Below, piece by piece: positions 6,997-17,455 of a DNA stretch of 49,963 bases (positions are counted from its first letter, which is position 1; each line of letters opens with the position of its first letter). This DNA comes from Ruminococcus sp. (lineage in GTDB: Bacteria; Bacillota; Clostridia; Oscillospirales; Acutalibacteraceae), in NCBI GenBank assembly GCA_017384945.1, contig JAFNSO010000013.1, positions 1 through 49,963 of the forward strand. The letters run 5' to 3'. The notes below the pieces were generated by a model that searched no databases, was not told the DNA's origin, and saw only the letters and a list, made by a program, of their open reading frames with translations. Made by a program: the position numbers and the translations under genes.

Positions 6997-8262
6997 ATGA
7001 AAAGAATTCTATCGATTATATGCATATTATCCATACTCACCGCGGCTTTTACATTTTCAGCCTTGGCAGAGACAAATATTTTACAGACCGATGTCAGTCA
7101 GGCAGGCGAAGGCTGTGTGATGGTCGGAATAAAGGGCAGCTATATCGCGGACGCCGCCGCGGCTGTTAAGCGTATTAACGAGCTCAGAAAGGAAGCCTGC
7201 GATGAAGGAGTAAAAGACCCGCGCGACAAAAGCAGAAAGCTCACGCCTGATGACTACAAGCCAATAAGCTGGTCGTCGGATCTGGAATACATAGCAAGAA
7301 TCCGCGCCGCGGAGGCGAGCGTAATCACGGGTCATACGCGTCCGAACGGAAAGGACTGCTTCTCACTTTCATCTCCAAACGGAGTTTCTGGATGGGGCGA
7401 GGTTCTCGCGTGGAATTTCTCTCAAAATATGCTCGACGGCATAGAACAGTGGTACGAGGAAAAATACGACTGGATTAACAACACGGGAGGAGTAACGGGT
7501 CATTACACACAGATGATCGACCCCGATAATCTGTACGTAGGTCTCGGAACATTTTATTCAAAATACGGCGCTTTTCCAAACTGCACATCAGGTGAATTCA
7601 GTTTTGAAGAAAAACTTGATTCAAGTGAATCGAAGCCGCTAAAGGATTGCATACAAACGATTGAAATTCAGAAATCCTTACTGAGTTCACTCAAGCTTAA
7701 CGCGCTTAACGGAATCGAAGAGCTATACCCGGGAAGCAAGATTGAATTAGAGCCAATATATGTTGTTAACAGCGACTTCGGAAGTTCGGCGGTCACGCCA
7801 TTGGAGAGCGTTGATTGGAGCTCCTCGGACAGCTCGACAGTCTCGGTAAGCAACGGTAAGGTCGAGTGTAATAAAGCGGGCAAAGCTGTAATAACCGCGA
7901 CCCTAAGCTCGGGAGATACGGCATCTGTCACTCTGAATATCCATAAGGATCAGCAAAAAATAACCGTAAAAGCAAAAGCTCAGAAGTTAAAGTCAGCTTC
8001 TCTTAAAAAGAAAACCAAAAAAATCAAAAACGCTTTTACCGTAAAAAACGCATACGGCAAAATCACCTACACCATCGTAAAAAACGGAACATCAAAGCAG
8101 CTTTATTCTAAAGTCTCAATAAGTAAAAACGGAGTTATATCCATAAGGAAAGGAAAATACAAAAAAGCGACATATAAGCTAAAGGTCAGAATAACCGCCG
8201 CGGGCAATCAAAGCTTTAGCCGAGCGTCAAAAACCGTTGCTGTAAAAATTCAAGTTAAATAA
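6997..8262 (+). CDS. Secreted CAP/SCP-domain protein with Ig-like and lysine-rich C-terminal domain
   Basis: Start ATG at 6997, six bases after ACGGAGG; 421 residues. Signal peptide 1-24 (MKRILSIICILSILTAAFTF, cleavage near SALA). Residues about 55-190 form a CAP/SCP/PR-1-like domain with IRAAEASVITGHTRPNG, WGEVLAW and TGHYTQM, the conserved His/Glu set of that family. Residues about 225-312 are a Big_2-type Ig-like domain (WSSSDSSTVSVSNGKVECNK). The last 100 residues are the lysine-rich module shared with seven other proteins in the window. Bacterial CAP proteins are extracellular and of mostly unknown activity. The protein is likely retained at the cell surface. The N-to-C order is functional domain, Ig spacer, basic module. 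Confidence 0.88.
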   Translation: MKRILSIICILSILTAAFTFSALAETNILQTDVSQAGEGCVMVGIKGSYIADAAAAVKRINELRKEACDEGVKDPRDKSRKLTPDDYKPISWSSDLEYIARIRAAEASVITGHTRPNGKDCFSLSSPNGVSGWGEVLAWNFSQNMLDGIEQWYEEKYDWINNTGGVTGHYTQMIDPDNLYVGLGTFYSKYGAFPNCTSGEFSFEEKLDSSESKPLKDCIQTIEIQKSLLSSLKLNALNGIEELYPGSKIELEPIYVVNSDFGSSAVTPLESVDWSSSDSSTVSVSNGKVECNKAGKAVITATLSSGDTASVTLNIHKDQQKITVKAKAQKLKSASLKKKTKKIKNAFTVKNAYGKITYTIVKNGTSKQLYSKVSISKNGVISIRKGKYKKATYKLKVRITAAGNQSFSRASKTVAVKIQVK

Positions 8263-8287
8263 TTCAACAAAAAATTCAATAAATGTT

Positions 8288-8316
8288 TTGCAATGGATTT
8301 AAAAATATGATATAAT
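8288..8316 (+). promoter_or_regulatory. Promoter of the BspA-like gene leader
   Basis: TTGCAA (8288-8293), a 17-nt spacer and TATAAT (8311-8316). Transcription should start near 8323, giving a leader of about 155 nt before the start codon at 8479. Confidence 0.8.
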
Positions 8317-8322
8317 AAACAA

Positions 8323-8478
8323 AAATATCCTGCAAAGGGGCTGACAAGGTTGAAAAAACGAGCGAAAGTATTATCGGACTATCGGGCAGCCTTGTCCTGC
8401 CGCGCAAAAGGATTTAATTTGTAGTTTGACGGACGCTGTTACTGCGTCCGTTTTTCGTTTATCTAAGGAGGAATGTTT
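8323..8478 (+). promoter_or_regulatory. Structured leader with internal terminator, candidate attenuator or riboswitch
   Basis: The leader has a long-range stem, GACAAGG (8343-8349) with CCTTGTC (8390-8396). A competing GC-rich pairing is possible between CGGGCAG (8383-8389) and CTGCCG (8397-8402). A complete intrinsic terminator (8430-8455) follows, all upstream of AAGGAGG at 8465-8471. That arrangement of aptamer-like domain, terminator and ribosome binding site is typical of transcription attenuation. I could not match it to a known riboswitch class by eye. Confidence 0.5.
8430..8455 (+). terminator. Intrinsic terminator inside the leader
   Basis: CGGACGC (8430-8436), 7-nt loop, GCGTCCG (8444-8450), then TTTTT. 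It lies after the promoter at 8288 and before the gene start at 8479, so full-length transcription needs read-through. Confidence 0.78.
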
Positions 8479-11400
8479 ATGTTTAAAAAATCAGTCAGCC
8501 TCATGCTCGCTGTGCTCATGACTCTGAGCGTGTTTGTTCTCGCGCCTCTTACTGCGAACGCCGTGGATGAGTACGGAGTGGACAAGGGCTTCGGAAAGAC
8601 CGTTGGTGATTACGGCAAATACTCATACGATGAGGACGGCAATATCCTTATGTCTGTCACAATGGATAAACATTTATTGTATACTGAGAACGGGATATCA
8701 TATTTCAAAGGAACGAACCCGACGAAGATAACCTTCGGCGGCTTACTGCCGGAGGTACTCAGCGTGGGAAAAAGTATACTTATTTCCACAATGATATAGA
8801 GATGAAGGGTTACTGGCCTAATCATAGTCCGATCAAATATAACTTAAATATCCCTTACAGCGTAAAGGAGATAGCGGAAAGATCGTTCTGGGGCTTCGGT
8901 ATATATGACCAAAAGAATGAACTTACCGGAGAGACCAATAGATATTATAACAATTACGGAGCGATCGTAAAGGTGCGCATGGGCAAAAACGTCAGGAAAA
9001 TCGGCTACAGAGCCTTCTTCAACTGCGGCTTCACAAAGCTCATGCTGCCCGAGTCCCTCGAGGAGATAGGCAAGGAAGCCTTCGCCCGTAGAGAGAATTA
9101 TTTAAAGGGTGAGGATTACATAAATCTTCAGACTGTATATATCCCGCCCAATGTTAAAACCATAGCCGAGGACGCCTTCGACGGCAACACGGGTATGACC
9201 ATCTGGGGCTTCAAGGGCACCTTAGCCGAGACCTACGCCAAGGAACACGGCTTTAATTTTGAGAGCGCCTACGACTACACAGAGCTGCCCGACGGTACTG
9301 TAAGCCTCGATAAATGCAATATAAATACATATAAATTCGAGAAGCTTATAGATATACCCCTGAATGTGAACGGCAAGACTGTATCGGAGCTCGGCAAAAA
9401 CCTTTACGTTGCAAAAGATTTCAGAGAACCCGGAGTAGCAACCGTGGGCGGCGTACAGTACGACCCGCCTATCGTCATTCCCGACACTGTGAAGAAGATA
9501 GGCTCTCGGGCTCTTCCTTGGACGTATCAGGAATTGGTCGTCAACCTGAAGAACGACGCGGAGGCTTCATCGACAGCGTTTTCCGAGTGCCACAGCGTCA
9601 CGCTCAACCTCACCGGCGAAGGCAGTATAAATGACAACGCGTTCGATGAATGCAAAAACGTAAAACACCTGAATATCGGCGAGGGGATAAAGAGCATCGG
9701 GAAGGAAGCTTTCATGCTCGACGAAGACATCGAGACTGTGAGCTTACCCGATTCGCTGGAAACTATCGGAGATGAAGCCTTTTATAATTGCTATAAGCTC
9801 GGCGCCGACTCGGCGGTAATTATCCCGAAAAATGTCACCTCTATCGGGGAAGAAGCTTTTTGCGGATGTACGGACTTGAAATCGGTCATCCTGCCCGAGG
9901 GTCTTAAAGAGATCGGTACATTAGCATTCAGCTACTGTACGAGCCTCAGAGAGATAGTTATCCCCGAGAGCGTTACCAAGTTAGGCGTGCATGTGTTCGA
10001 TAACATGGGCAGCGACTTTACTATGTACGTAAAACCCGGCTCCACGGCGGAGGCCTACGCCAAGAAAAACAATATCCGCTATATCTCCGGGATATTCAGA
10101 TACGAGATCTACGGCGGCGATGATTACATAACCCTGACCGGCTTGGTATATGAGCCTACCGAACCTACCGACCTCGAGATCCCGACCGAGTACCTGTACA
10201 GAACGGTCTCGAATGTAATCGGGTTCACTAATATCGACGCGCTCAAGAGCGTAAGGATACCCGCAAGCGTTTTAAACATCGGGATCGCAGCCTTTACGGG
10301 CTGTAAGAACCTAGATTCCTTCGAGATCGACCCCGGGACCACAAAATACTGCTCCGTCGACGGATTCCTTTACAATAAGGACAAGACCGAGCTCCTGCGA
10401 TGTCTTCCGGGCAAGATGGGCGAGGAATATACCGTGCCCGACGGAGTCGAAAAGATAAGCGGTTTTGCGTTCGACGGCTGCGAAAACCTTAAAAAGATAA
10501 ATATCCCGAAAAGCGTGACGGAGATCGACAAATACGTGTTCGATTACTGCCCGAGCCTCGCGGAGATAAATGTTGCCGAGGATAACGAGAGCTTCTGCTC
10601 CGTCGACGGCGTGCTCTACACGAAGGACGGCAAGTCGCTCGTAAAATACCCCCGCGCCAAATCCGGAGCTGTATTCAGCGTACCGATCAGCGTCGATACG
10701 ATAATGGGATCGGCGTTTTCGCGCTGCGGCGAATTAAAGGTGCTTACCGTGCCCGAGAAAGTAACGACCTTCGGCGACTGGGCTGTCTCTGGCGTTCCCG
10801 AGGATTTTGTGATGTCGGTAGAGAAGGACTCCGAAGCGGAGAATTACGCGAAGAACAACAAAATAAAATACGTCTATAGCGAAATACAGTCCGGCAAGGT
10901 CGGCGACTGCGAGTGGGTATTTGACAACACTTCGGGTGTCTTTACCGCCAAGGGTCCCGGAAAGTTCGACTGGGACGACAGCGTTAACGATATCCTTACG
11001 AAAACCAAGCATTTTGTCGCCCTGGACGGCGTAACGGCGATCGGCGATTATGTGCTTCTGAACGGTGAAGAGCTCGAGAGCGTGAGTCTGGCAGGTTCCG
11101 TTAAGGAGCTCGGCGAGGACTGCTTCTCGAACTGCCCGAAGCTGACGAATATAGAGCTGAACGAAGGCTTGGAGGTCATCGGCAGCGGTACTATCGCAGA
11201 GCTGCCGCTCCTGAGCGAGCTTAAGCTCCCCGGTACGCTGAAGGTGCTGAAAGGCTGCTCTAGCCTCGACAGCATTAAAAAGATCGACATTCCCGAGGGC
11301 GTTACCGAGATCAGCGGCGGTCTCTGCGTTCTTGGCTCGGTGGAAGAAATAAGCCTGCCCGGCTCGCTGAAAACCATCGGCGAATTCTCGTTCTCGGATG

Positions 11401-12454
11401 TACCTAAGATGAAGAAGATAACCGTCCCTGCGGCTGTCGAAACGATCGGCGAGAAATCGCTCGGCTACGCCGGCGGAAAATACATGGGCAAGGAGTTCAC
11501 GATCATAGGAGAAGCAGGCAGCGCGGCTCAGAAATACGCCGGGGAGCACGGGCTGAATTTCGAGGTATTCGTAAAGCCCACCGAGCCGACCCAAACGGAG
11601 CCGACCAAGCCCACGGAAACCGAAACCACCTTACCTGTCGAAACGACGACCGAAGCCGCTGAGACTACCGAAACCACAATCCCCACCGACAATCCGACCG
11701 AAGCGACGGAAACAACCGAGACCACAGTCCCCAACGATACGACCGAGCCTGTCGAGACGACGACCTCAGAGGTCAAGCCGACAACTCCCGCGGGCGTTCG
11801 GGTCGTGAACTACCTCCCGAGCAAGGAGCAGTTTGAAAAGGGAAATATCGTCAAGCTCGTGATCCAAAACAGGGACAAGCAGTTTGCAATCTACAATATG
11901 ACGGCCTCCCCGATGATTATTGACGGCGCGCCCGTCTTTACGGCTGAAATCCCCGAGAACACAGACCCGATTACGGTTCAAGTTCAAATCTACAAGGGCG
12001 AAACGTGGGTAGACCAGATAACCCTGACCCCCGAGCAGTTCAACTCAGCGCAGAGTAAAATCATAACCTCCGACGGCAGTGTTTACGGCGAAATAGCCCG
12101 ACCGAGCCGACCCAGACCGAGCCTTCAACCGTCAAAGCCGAAAAGAAAGCAAACCCCGTAAAGGTCACCGCAAAAGCAAAGACCGTAAAACTCAAAAAGC
12201 TAAAGAAAAAGGCGCAAAAAGCCGCGACCTTCAAGGTAACGAACGCTCAGGGAAAGGTGAGCTTCAAGATTACGTCCGCTAAGAAGAATATCAAAAAATT
12301 CCTCACAATCTCCAAAAAGGGCGTACTTAAAATCAAGAAGTGGAAAAAGCCCAAGAAAGGAACCTACAAAATCAAAATAAAAATCACCGCCAAGGGCAAC
12401 GACGCGTACAAGGCGAAAACAGTAACCAAGACGGTGAAAATAAAAATAAAGTAA
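8479..12454 (+). pseudogene. BspA-like LRR surface protein, interrupted by two -1 frameshifts
   Basis: ATG at 8479 (AAGGAGG 7 bases upstream) opens with signal peptide MFKKSVSLMLAVLMTLSVFV. The frame stops at 8799, but the protein clearly continues in the -1 frame, crossing at GGGAAAAAG (8766-8774), up to a stop at 12161. It then continues in a second -1 frame (crossing near 12089-12104) to 12454. The joined product is about 1320 residues. It has many LRR_5/BspA-type repeats (pattern IGKEAF, LPDSLETIGDEAFYNC), a Thr/Glu/Pro linker from about 11580 to 11775, an Ig-like segment, then the lysine-rich C-terminal module. Such proteins are secreted adhesion or recognition factors. The first shift has features of programmed frameshifting; the second does not, so the gene may be a recent pseudogene or contain assembly indels. 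Confidence 0.8.
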
Positions 12455-12476
12455 AATTTTTCAAAGGAGGAAAACA

Positions 12477-15400
12477 ATGAAAAAACTGTTGGCAATTCTA
12501 CTGTCGGTACTGATGCTCGCGGGCGTTCTGGCTCTTCCCGTTACCGTCGGCGCGCAGGTGCAGACAAAATCGATTATGTTTACGGATTACTCCGAGCTCG
12601 GAATCGCTGCTCCGGAGGACACCTATCCGTGGAATCATTACGTCGTATCTCAGTTCGACGACGGAGATATCGTTTACGACACCTACAACGGCGCGGAGTT
12701 TTATCCCGAAAGCAATACTCTCGTGCTCAGTGATTTCACCTACAACGGCGAACACAACTGCTCTCTCCAAATACTCGGAATGGGCAAAATCACCGTTAAG
12801 GTCGAGGGCAATTGCCAGATTTCCAATATGGAGATCATCCGCTCCGACGTAACGATAACGGGTTCGGGAACCCTCAATATCAATGACCCTGTCGAGGGCG
12901 ATTATTGGACAGGTACAGCTGTACGCGTTTCGAACGGAACATTGAAGATCGCTTCCGACGCGACAGTTCACATCATCAACAATCCCGACGTTCCCGAGCA
13001 GTATGAGATAACCCCGAGGCTGATGTCCTTTGAGTGGGCAAGCCAGGACAGTTCTCCCTCAGACGTGTTCTCTTACTACGGCGACGCTTCAACTGAACCT
13101 CAGTGGCAGAGCGAACCCTATGAAGAGGGCTACAAAAAATTCACAATGCTGGGCGACGAGATATCCTTCTATCCCAAGGGCAATGAAGAACAGCCGCAAG
13201 ACAACGATATAAGGGTAAGCCTCTACTACGCGCCCACCGACGAGGAGCTCGCCGCGGGCTACAAATACAGTATCCTGATGAAGCGCGGCGACGATACAGC
13301 CTGGACTACAGGCAACTCCGCATACTCTTACGGAACCATGGCGACCTGCAAGGGACGCGAAATTTTCGGTTACAGATCAAGCTTTGAATTTGCGACGACC
13401 CCTGAGCTCTGGGTGCAGAGATATAAGAATGACAACGGTGAGTACGTTGACTGCGGCAAGGCTGTTACACTCACTAACGTTGACCTCAGAGAAATCGGCG
13501 ATAAGGTCATCTGCCCTGACGGCTCCCTTGCCGAGCTCGACAAGCACACCTATACCTTCGCCTACGCTCCTACGGACAATGAGCTCTCAAACGACGATTA
13601 TTACTTCACCGTATCCGTCAGCAACGATCTTTGGGACTATGAAACAATAGAGAAGGAGATCCCCGCTCCCAAGACTCTCAAATACTACGCCGTGACCGCA
13701 AACGACAACACAGGCGGAACCGAGTACCGCAAGGCGGGCGTTGTGAAAATGGAGCTCAATTTCACATCCTCAAAGGAGCTCACCTTCCACATCAAGAAGA
13801 AGAGCGGAAACTATGACAATACTATAAACTTCAGAGACGTTGATTTTGACGACTACAACGGCATGGTAGCTCTGCCCGACGAAACCGTAACAAACCTCAA
13901 CGTCTTTGAGAATATCGAAGAGGACGACAGCGAGGGTATCGCTCCTCCTCCGGGCTCCACCGAAATTGAAAAGCCCGATCCCTCCGATTTCGATGATCCC
14001 GAGACTCCGTTCGGCTATATCAGCGCGGAAATCGGCGACGACAGAACAGAGATAGTAAATCTTTTCCACTCCGAGGAGGTTCATCCCTACAAGGGCTTGA
14101 GCTACGACCTAAAGACAAACACACTCACTATAAACAACGTAAACGAGCCCGATCTTGCTCTGGGCTTCGACGGAATGCAGCACATCAAGCTCAACATCGT
14201 CGGTACCAACGTCATAAGCGAAATGTGGTTCGCCGGCGCTTATCCCGAGTTTGTCGGAAGCGGCTCGATCACAATAAAACAGCCGTTGAGTAATTACGTA
14301 GACGCCGAGGTCATTGAGGCGGGCGTTATGCCGATCAAAATCGGCAAGGACGTCACCGTTAAGCTCAACGGCGGCAGCGAGGGCTGCGCGACTCTTTCTG
14401 TCGGCAGCTATACTCCCGAATACGACGAGTCCAAGCTCATTTCCTACGACGGCGGCGTATCCGAGAAGCCCAAGTGGGAGCTGCAAAGCAAGGAAGGCGG
14501 CATTTCCGGGAATTGGAGCACCGTTAACAGCATTAGAGTCCGCACAAAATTCGCCGCCGAGAGCATTGTGAAGCTCAACAACGATACCGAAAAGAGATAT
14601 TTTGTTAAGAGTCTCAGAAACGTCGGCTACAACCCCTACAACGCTTGTCATTATTATCAGATTGTTGAAAAGGACGGCTATTGGTACGAGCTGGGCTACG
14701 GCGAAAATTACTGGGGCAAGGACTATATGTTTACGCCTCTTACCGTGGAGGAGCTAAATGAGCTGCCCGATACTCTCGTTGACAGCGACGGAATCGCCAC
14801 CGCGTACCTTGCGACTCAGAGAGATTACGACAACTACGGTTACGTAAAGGACAATAAGCTCTTTGTATTCAGCTCCGAGGGCAGAGTGCGTAACCTGCTT
14901 ATGTATCCCGATTATCCTCAGATCAGCTTCTACGGAAACGACGTTTCTCCCAAAATGATGTTCAGAGCCGTTAAGCAGATCGACGGTTATACACTCGTAC
15001 GTCCCGAGGAGGAGTTCGAGACGATTGATGAGGGCTACGATAAACAGGCGGAGTTTTTGAAAACCAAGGGCTACGAAAAGTATATGAAGTCCGTCTGCTA
15101 TCCCTACAGCTTTGAGTACACTCTTACGAATAACAGCATAACCTTCGGCTCGTTCGACGCTCCCACCGAGAGCACAGCCGCGACTTCGCCGCAGGAAACA
15201 ACCGAGGCTACCGAAGCGACAACGAAGGCTCAAGAGCCCACCGAGGCTACCGAAGCGACAACAATGGCTCAGGAGCCCACCGAGGCTACCGAAGCGACTG
15301 CGGAAACTCAGATAATCACAAAAGCGACAGAACCTATCGCAACAAAGCCTATTGCAACAGAGCCTATCGCAACTGAGCCTATTGCAACTGAGCCTATCGC

Positions 15401-16091
15401 AACAGAGCCTATTGCAACAGAGCCTATCGCAACAGAGCCTATTGCAACAGAGCCTATCGCAACAGAGCCTATCGCAACAGAGCCTATCGCAACAGAGCCC
15501 GAGACCACGGAGCCCGCGGCTACCGAGCCCGAGACTACCGTTCCCAACGAGGACGTTAAGACCGACATTACAAAAGCGGTAGTAAGCGGTATCAAGAACA
15601 AGACCTTCATTGATAAGGCAATCACCCAGGAAATAACTCTTACATATCAGGGCAGAACCTTGGAGGAGGAAACTCACTACAAGGTCAGCTACAAGAAAAA
15701 CAAAAACGCAGGTAAAGCCACAGTAACGATCACAGGCATAAACACCTGCGAAGGAGTTATCACAAAGAGCTTCATTATTTACAAGGCGGCTAACCCGATG
15801 ACCGTCAAGGTCAAATCAAAGTCTGTCGAGGCCTATGCTCTTAAGAAAAACAAAAAGACGGTAAAGAACGCCGTTATCGTTAAGTCATCAAAAGGCAAAG
15901 TAGTTTACTCCATTGAAAAGAAGAAAGATAAGAAGAAGTTTTCAGTCTCCAAAAAGGGCGTCATTACAATCAAAAAGCGCAGTTACAAAAAGAATTCAAC
16001 TATTAAGGTCAAGCTCAAGATAACCGCCAAGGGCAACAATAACTACAAATCCATAGTTAAGACCGTGACGGTAAAAATTAGAGTAAAATAA
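12477..16091 (+). CDS. Large secreted protein with PIATE-repeat linker and lysine-rich C-terminal module
   Basis: 1204 residues; ATG at 12477 preceded by AAAGGAGG. Signal peptide MKKLLAILLSVLMLAGVLAL. The ectodomain holds two copies of a short beta-rich module, near residues 75-150 (SNTLVLSDF to TITGSGTLNI) and 545-615 (TNTLTINNV to SGSITIKQ). The same module recurs in the N-terminus of the 2432-aa protein. Between residues about 900 and 1020 lies a Thr/Ala/Glu/Pro linker containing 11 units of PIAT(E/K). It is followed by an Ig-like repeat (SGIKNKTFIDKAITQEIT to KSFIIYK) and the lysine-rich C-terminal module. The gene starts 22 bp after the preceding reading frame with no promoter between, so it is probably co-transcribed with it. 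Function unknown; surface display is inferred. Confidence 0.85.
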   Translation: MKKLLAILLSVLMLAGVLALPVTVGAQVQTKSIMFTDYSELGIAAPEDTYPWNHYVVSQFDDGDIVYDTYNGAEFYPESNTLVLSDFTYNGEHNCSLQILGMGKITVKVEGNCQISNMEIIRSDVTITGSGTLNINDPVEGDYWTGTAVRVSNGTLKIASDATVHIINNPDVPEQYEITPRLMSFEWASQDSSPSDVFSYYGDASTEPQWQSEPYEEGYKKFTMLGDEISFYPKGNEEQPQDNDIRVSLYYAPTDEELAAGYKYSILMKRGDDTAWTTGNSAYSYGTMATCKGREIFGYRSSFEFATTPELWVQRYKNDNGEYVDCGKAVTLTNVDLREIGDKVICPDGSLAELDKHTYTFAYAPTDNELSNDDYYFTVSVSNDLWDYETIEKEIPAPKTLKYYAVTANDNTGGTEYRKAGVVKMELNFTSSKELTFHIKKKSGNYDNTINFRDVDFDDYNGMVALPDETVTNLNVFENIEEDDSEGIAPPPGSTEIEKPDPSDFDDPETPFGYISAEIGDDRTEIVNLFHSEEVHPYKGLSYDLKTNTLTINNVNEPDLALGFDGMQHIKLNIVGTNVISEMWFAGAYPEFVGSGSITIKQPLSNYVDAEVIEAGVMPIKIGKDVTVKLNGGSEGCATLSVGSYTPEYDESKLISYDGGVSEKPKWELQSKEGGISGNWSTVNSIRVRTKFAAESIVKLNNDTEKRYFVKSLRNVGYNPYNACHYYQIVEKDGYWYELGYGENYWGKDYMFTPLTVEELNELPDTLVDSDGIATAYLATQRDYDNYGYVKDNKLFVFSSEGRVRNLLMYPDYPQISFYGNDVSPKMMFRAVKQIDGYTLVRPEEEFETIDEGYDKQAEFLKTKGYEKYMKSVCYPYSFEYTLTNNSITFGSFDAPTESTAATSPQETTEATEATTKAQEPTEATEATTMAQEPTEATEATAETQIITKATEPIATKPIATEPIATEPIATEPIATEPIATEPIATEPIATEPIATEPIATEPIATEPETTEPAATEPETTVPNEDVKTDITKAVVSGIKNKTFIDKAITQEITLTYQGRTLEEETHYKVSYKKNKNAGKATVTITGINTCEGVITKSFIIYKAANPMTVKVKSKSVEAYALKKNKKTVKNAVIVKSSKGKVVYSIEKKKDKKKFSVSKKGVITIKKRSYKKNSTIKVKLKITAKGNNNYKSIVKTVTVKIRVK
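15333..15497 (+). repeat. 11 tandem 15-bp units encoding PIAT(E/K)
   Basis: Eleven perfect-length 15-bp units, each CCTAT(C/T)GCAAC(A/T)(G/A)AG, in frame within the linker of the preceding gene. Variants alternate ATC/ATT and ACA/ACT in a pattern suggesting duplication of 30-bp pairs. The array is likely to vary in length between strains. Confidence 0.9.
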
Positions 16092-16115
16092 GACGCAAGC
16101 TTTAAAAGAAAAACA

Positions 16116-16162
16116 GGAGCTGTGAAGAAATTAAGGGTAAAACCTCATTTCTTCACAGCTCC
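16116..16162. terminator. Hairpin terminator after the PIATE protein gene
   Basis: 16-bp perfect stem GGAGCTGTGAAGAAAT (16116-16131) with its complement at 16147-16162, followed by CTTTCTTG. It separates the plus-strand secreted genes from the convergent chromate-transporter operon. Nothing else was seen in 16163-16288. Confidence 0.8.
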
Positions 16163-16288
16163 CTTTCTTGTACTGTGCTTTCCGCAAAACGGCGGAATCA
16201 AGAATTTTCTATAGAAGTTGACATCTGTAATTGACGCGGGAACTTCAAAGCGTTTTGCTCTACTGTAATAAACTGACTGCAAAATGAT

Positions 16289-16855
16289 TTATGTCGGCAA
16301 GAAATATCCTGCCGTAACTCCGACAACGGCTGAAAGCAGGATTATAAGAATCGGGTGTAGCTTTTTGAACGCAAGAACGACCGCCGCGGCAAAAATACCG
16401 AGCGATACATAAAACTGTACTGTGCCGAAAACCGACACGCTCAATCCCGTCGGGAAAAATACCGTTTGCGAGAGTGAAAGCAGCGCCGCCGCAATCAGCC
16501 CGACCACAGCGGGTTTCAAGCCGTTCATCGCTCCGACGACCAATTTGCTGCGTTTGAATTTTTGATAGCATTTTGCGACAATCAGTATAATCACAAACGA
16601 CGGAAGCACCACTCCGAGAGTCGCGCATAAGCTGCCGAAAATGCCGCCTGTCCGTGTGCCGATAAAGGTCGCGATATTCACCGCGAAAGGTCCGGGAGTA
16701 CTCTCGCTGACGGCAATAAAATCTATAAGCTCACTCTGATTCAGCCAGCCGTGAGCTTTTACTTCCTCCTGAATCATCGGCAGCATCGCGTAGCCGCCGC
16801 CGAATGTAAACATTCCGATTTTCAGAAAGGAAAGGAACAAATCAAGATAAATCAT
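16289..16855 (-). CDS. chrA: Chromate transporter-family protein, second half-size subunit
   Basis: 188 residues starting MIYLDLFLSFLKIGMFTFGG. The chromate_transp motifs FTFGGGYAMLPMIQ and SESTPGPFAVN are complete, followed by several hydrophobic membrane segments. I chose ATG 16855 because it overlaps the stop of the upstream half-gene in an ATGA; the longer open frame is not supported. Half-size ChrA proteins come as adjacent pairs with opposite topology that act together. Chromate efflux is demonstrated only for some members, so the natural anion here is uncertain. Symbol given for the family only. Confidence 0.85.
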   Translation of the reverse strand: MIYLDLFLSFLKIGMFTFGGGYAMLPMIQEEVKAHGWLNQSELIDFIAVSESTPGPFAVNIATFIGTRTGGIFGSLCATLGVVLPSFVIILIVAKCYQKFKRSKLVVGAMNGLKPAVVGLIAAALLSLSQTVFFPTGLSVSVFGTVQFYVSLGIFAAAVVLAFKKLHPILIILLSAVVGVTAGYFLPT

Positions 16856-17409
16856 TTCTTGTCCCTCCTGCTCATAATCAACGCCTGAACGATTCCCGCC
16901 GCCGCGCAGGTCAGTATCACAAAGACGACGTTGACGGGCAAAAACGCGGTCACAAAGAACGCGCCGAGCATAATCAGGTAAGCAAAAATCCCTTTCGGGC
17001 TTTGCTTGTACATCATATACAAGGCTTTGACTATCAACGCCAGAACGCCTGCGCGTATGCCGTTGAAGGCGTACCGAATCCAACGGATATTTTGAAATTC
17101 CGCAAGAACAAAAGATATTACGGTGATAATCGCAAAGGACGGAAGCACTATGCCGACGGTTGCCGCCAGCGCTCCCGAAAAGCCGCCGACTCGATAACCC
17201 ACAAAGGTCGCCGCGTTTATGGCTATAGGTCCCGGGGTAGACTCGGCTATCGCGACTATATCAAGTATATCCTCGTCGCTTATCCACTTTTTATTTTCGG
17301 CGGTCTCACGCTGAATAAGCGGAATCATCGCGTAGCCGCCGCCGAAGGTAAACAGCCCGATTTTCATAAATGTGAGAAAGAGGCTGATTATATTTTGTAT
17401 TCGTTTCAT
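16852..17409 (-). CDS. chrA: Chromate transporter-family protein, first half-size subunit
   Basis: 185 residues, MKRIQNIISLFLTFMKIGLF. It carries the paired family motifs FTFGGGYAMIPLIQ and AESTPGPIAIN and about five hydrophobic segments. It overlaps the second subunit by 4 bp and lies 46 bp downstream of the crcB-like gene on the same strand. The near-identical motifs in the two halves indicate the usual gene-pair form of short-chain chromate transporters. Confidence 0.86.
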   Translation of the reverse strand: MKRIQNIISLFLTFMKIGLFTFGGGYAMIPLIQRETAENKKWISDEDILDIVAIAESTPGPIAINAATFVGYRVGGFSGALAATVGIVLPSFAIITVISFVLAEFQNIRWIRYAFNGIRAGVLALIVKALYMMYKQSPKGIFAYLIMLGAFFVTAFLPVNVVFVILTCAAAGIVQALIMSRRDKK

Positions 17410-17455
17410 TACTTTTCACTTCGTTTACTGCTTTGTTTACGCTTTGATACTGTTT

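Noticed and set aside
10734-11594. 286-codon antisense open frame within the BspA-like gene
   Set aside because: The sense strand has clear LRR periodicity and biased codon use; the antisense translation has no recognisable motif or ribosome binding site.
15333-15497. Short tandem repeat considered as a CRISPR or replication iteron
   Set aside because: The units are 15 bp, in frame and encode PIAT(E/K); no spacers and no nearby replication gene.
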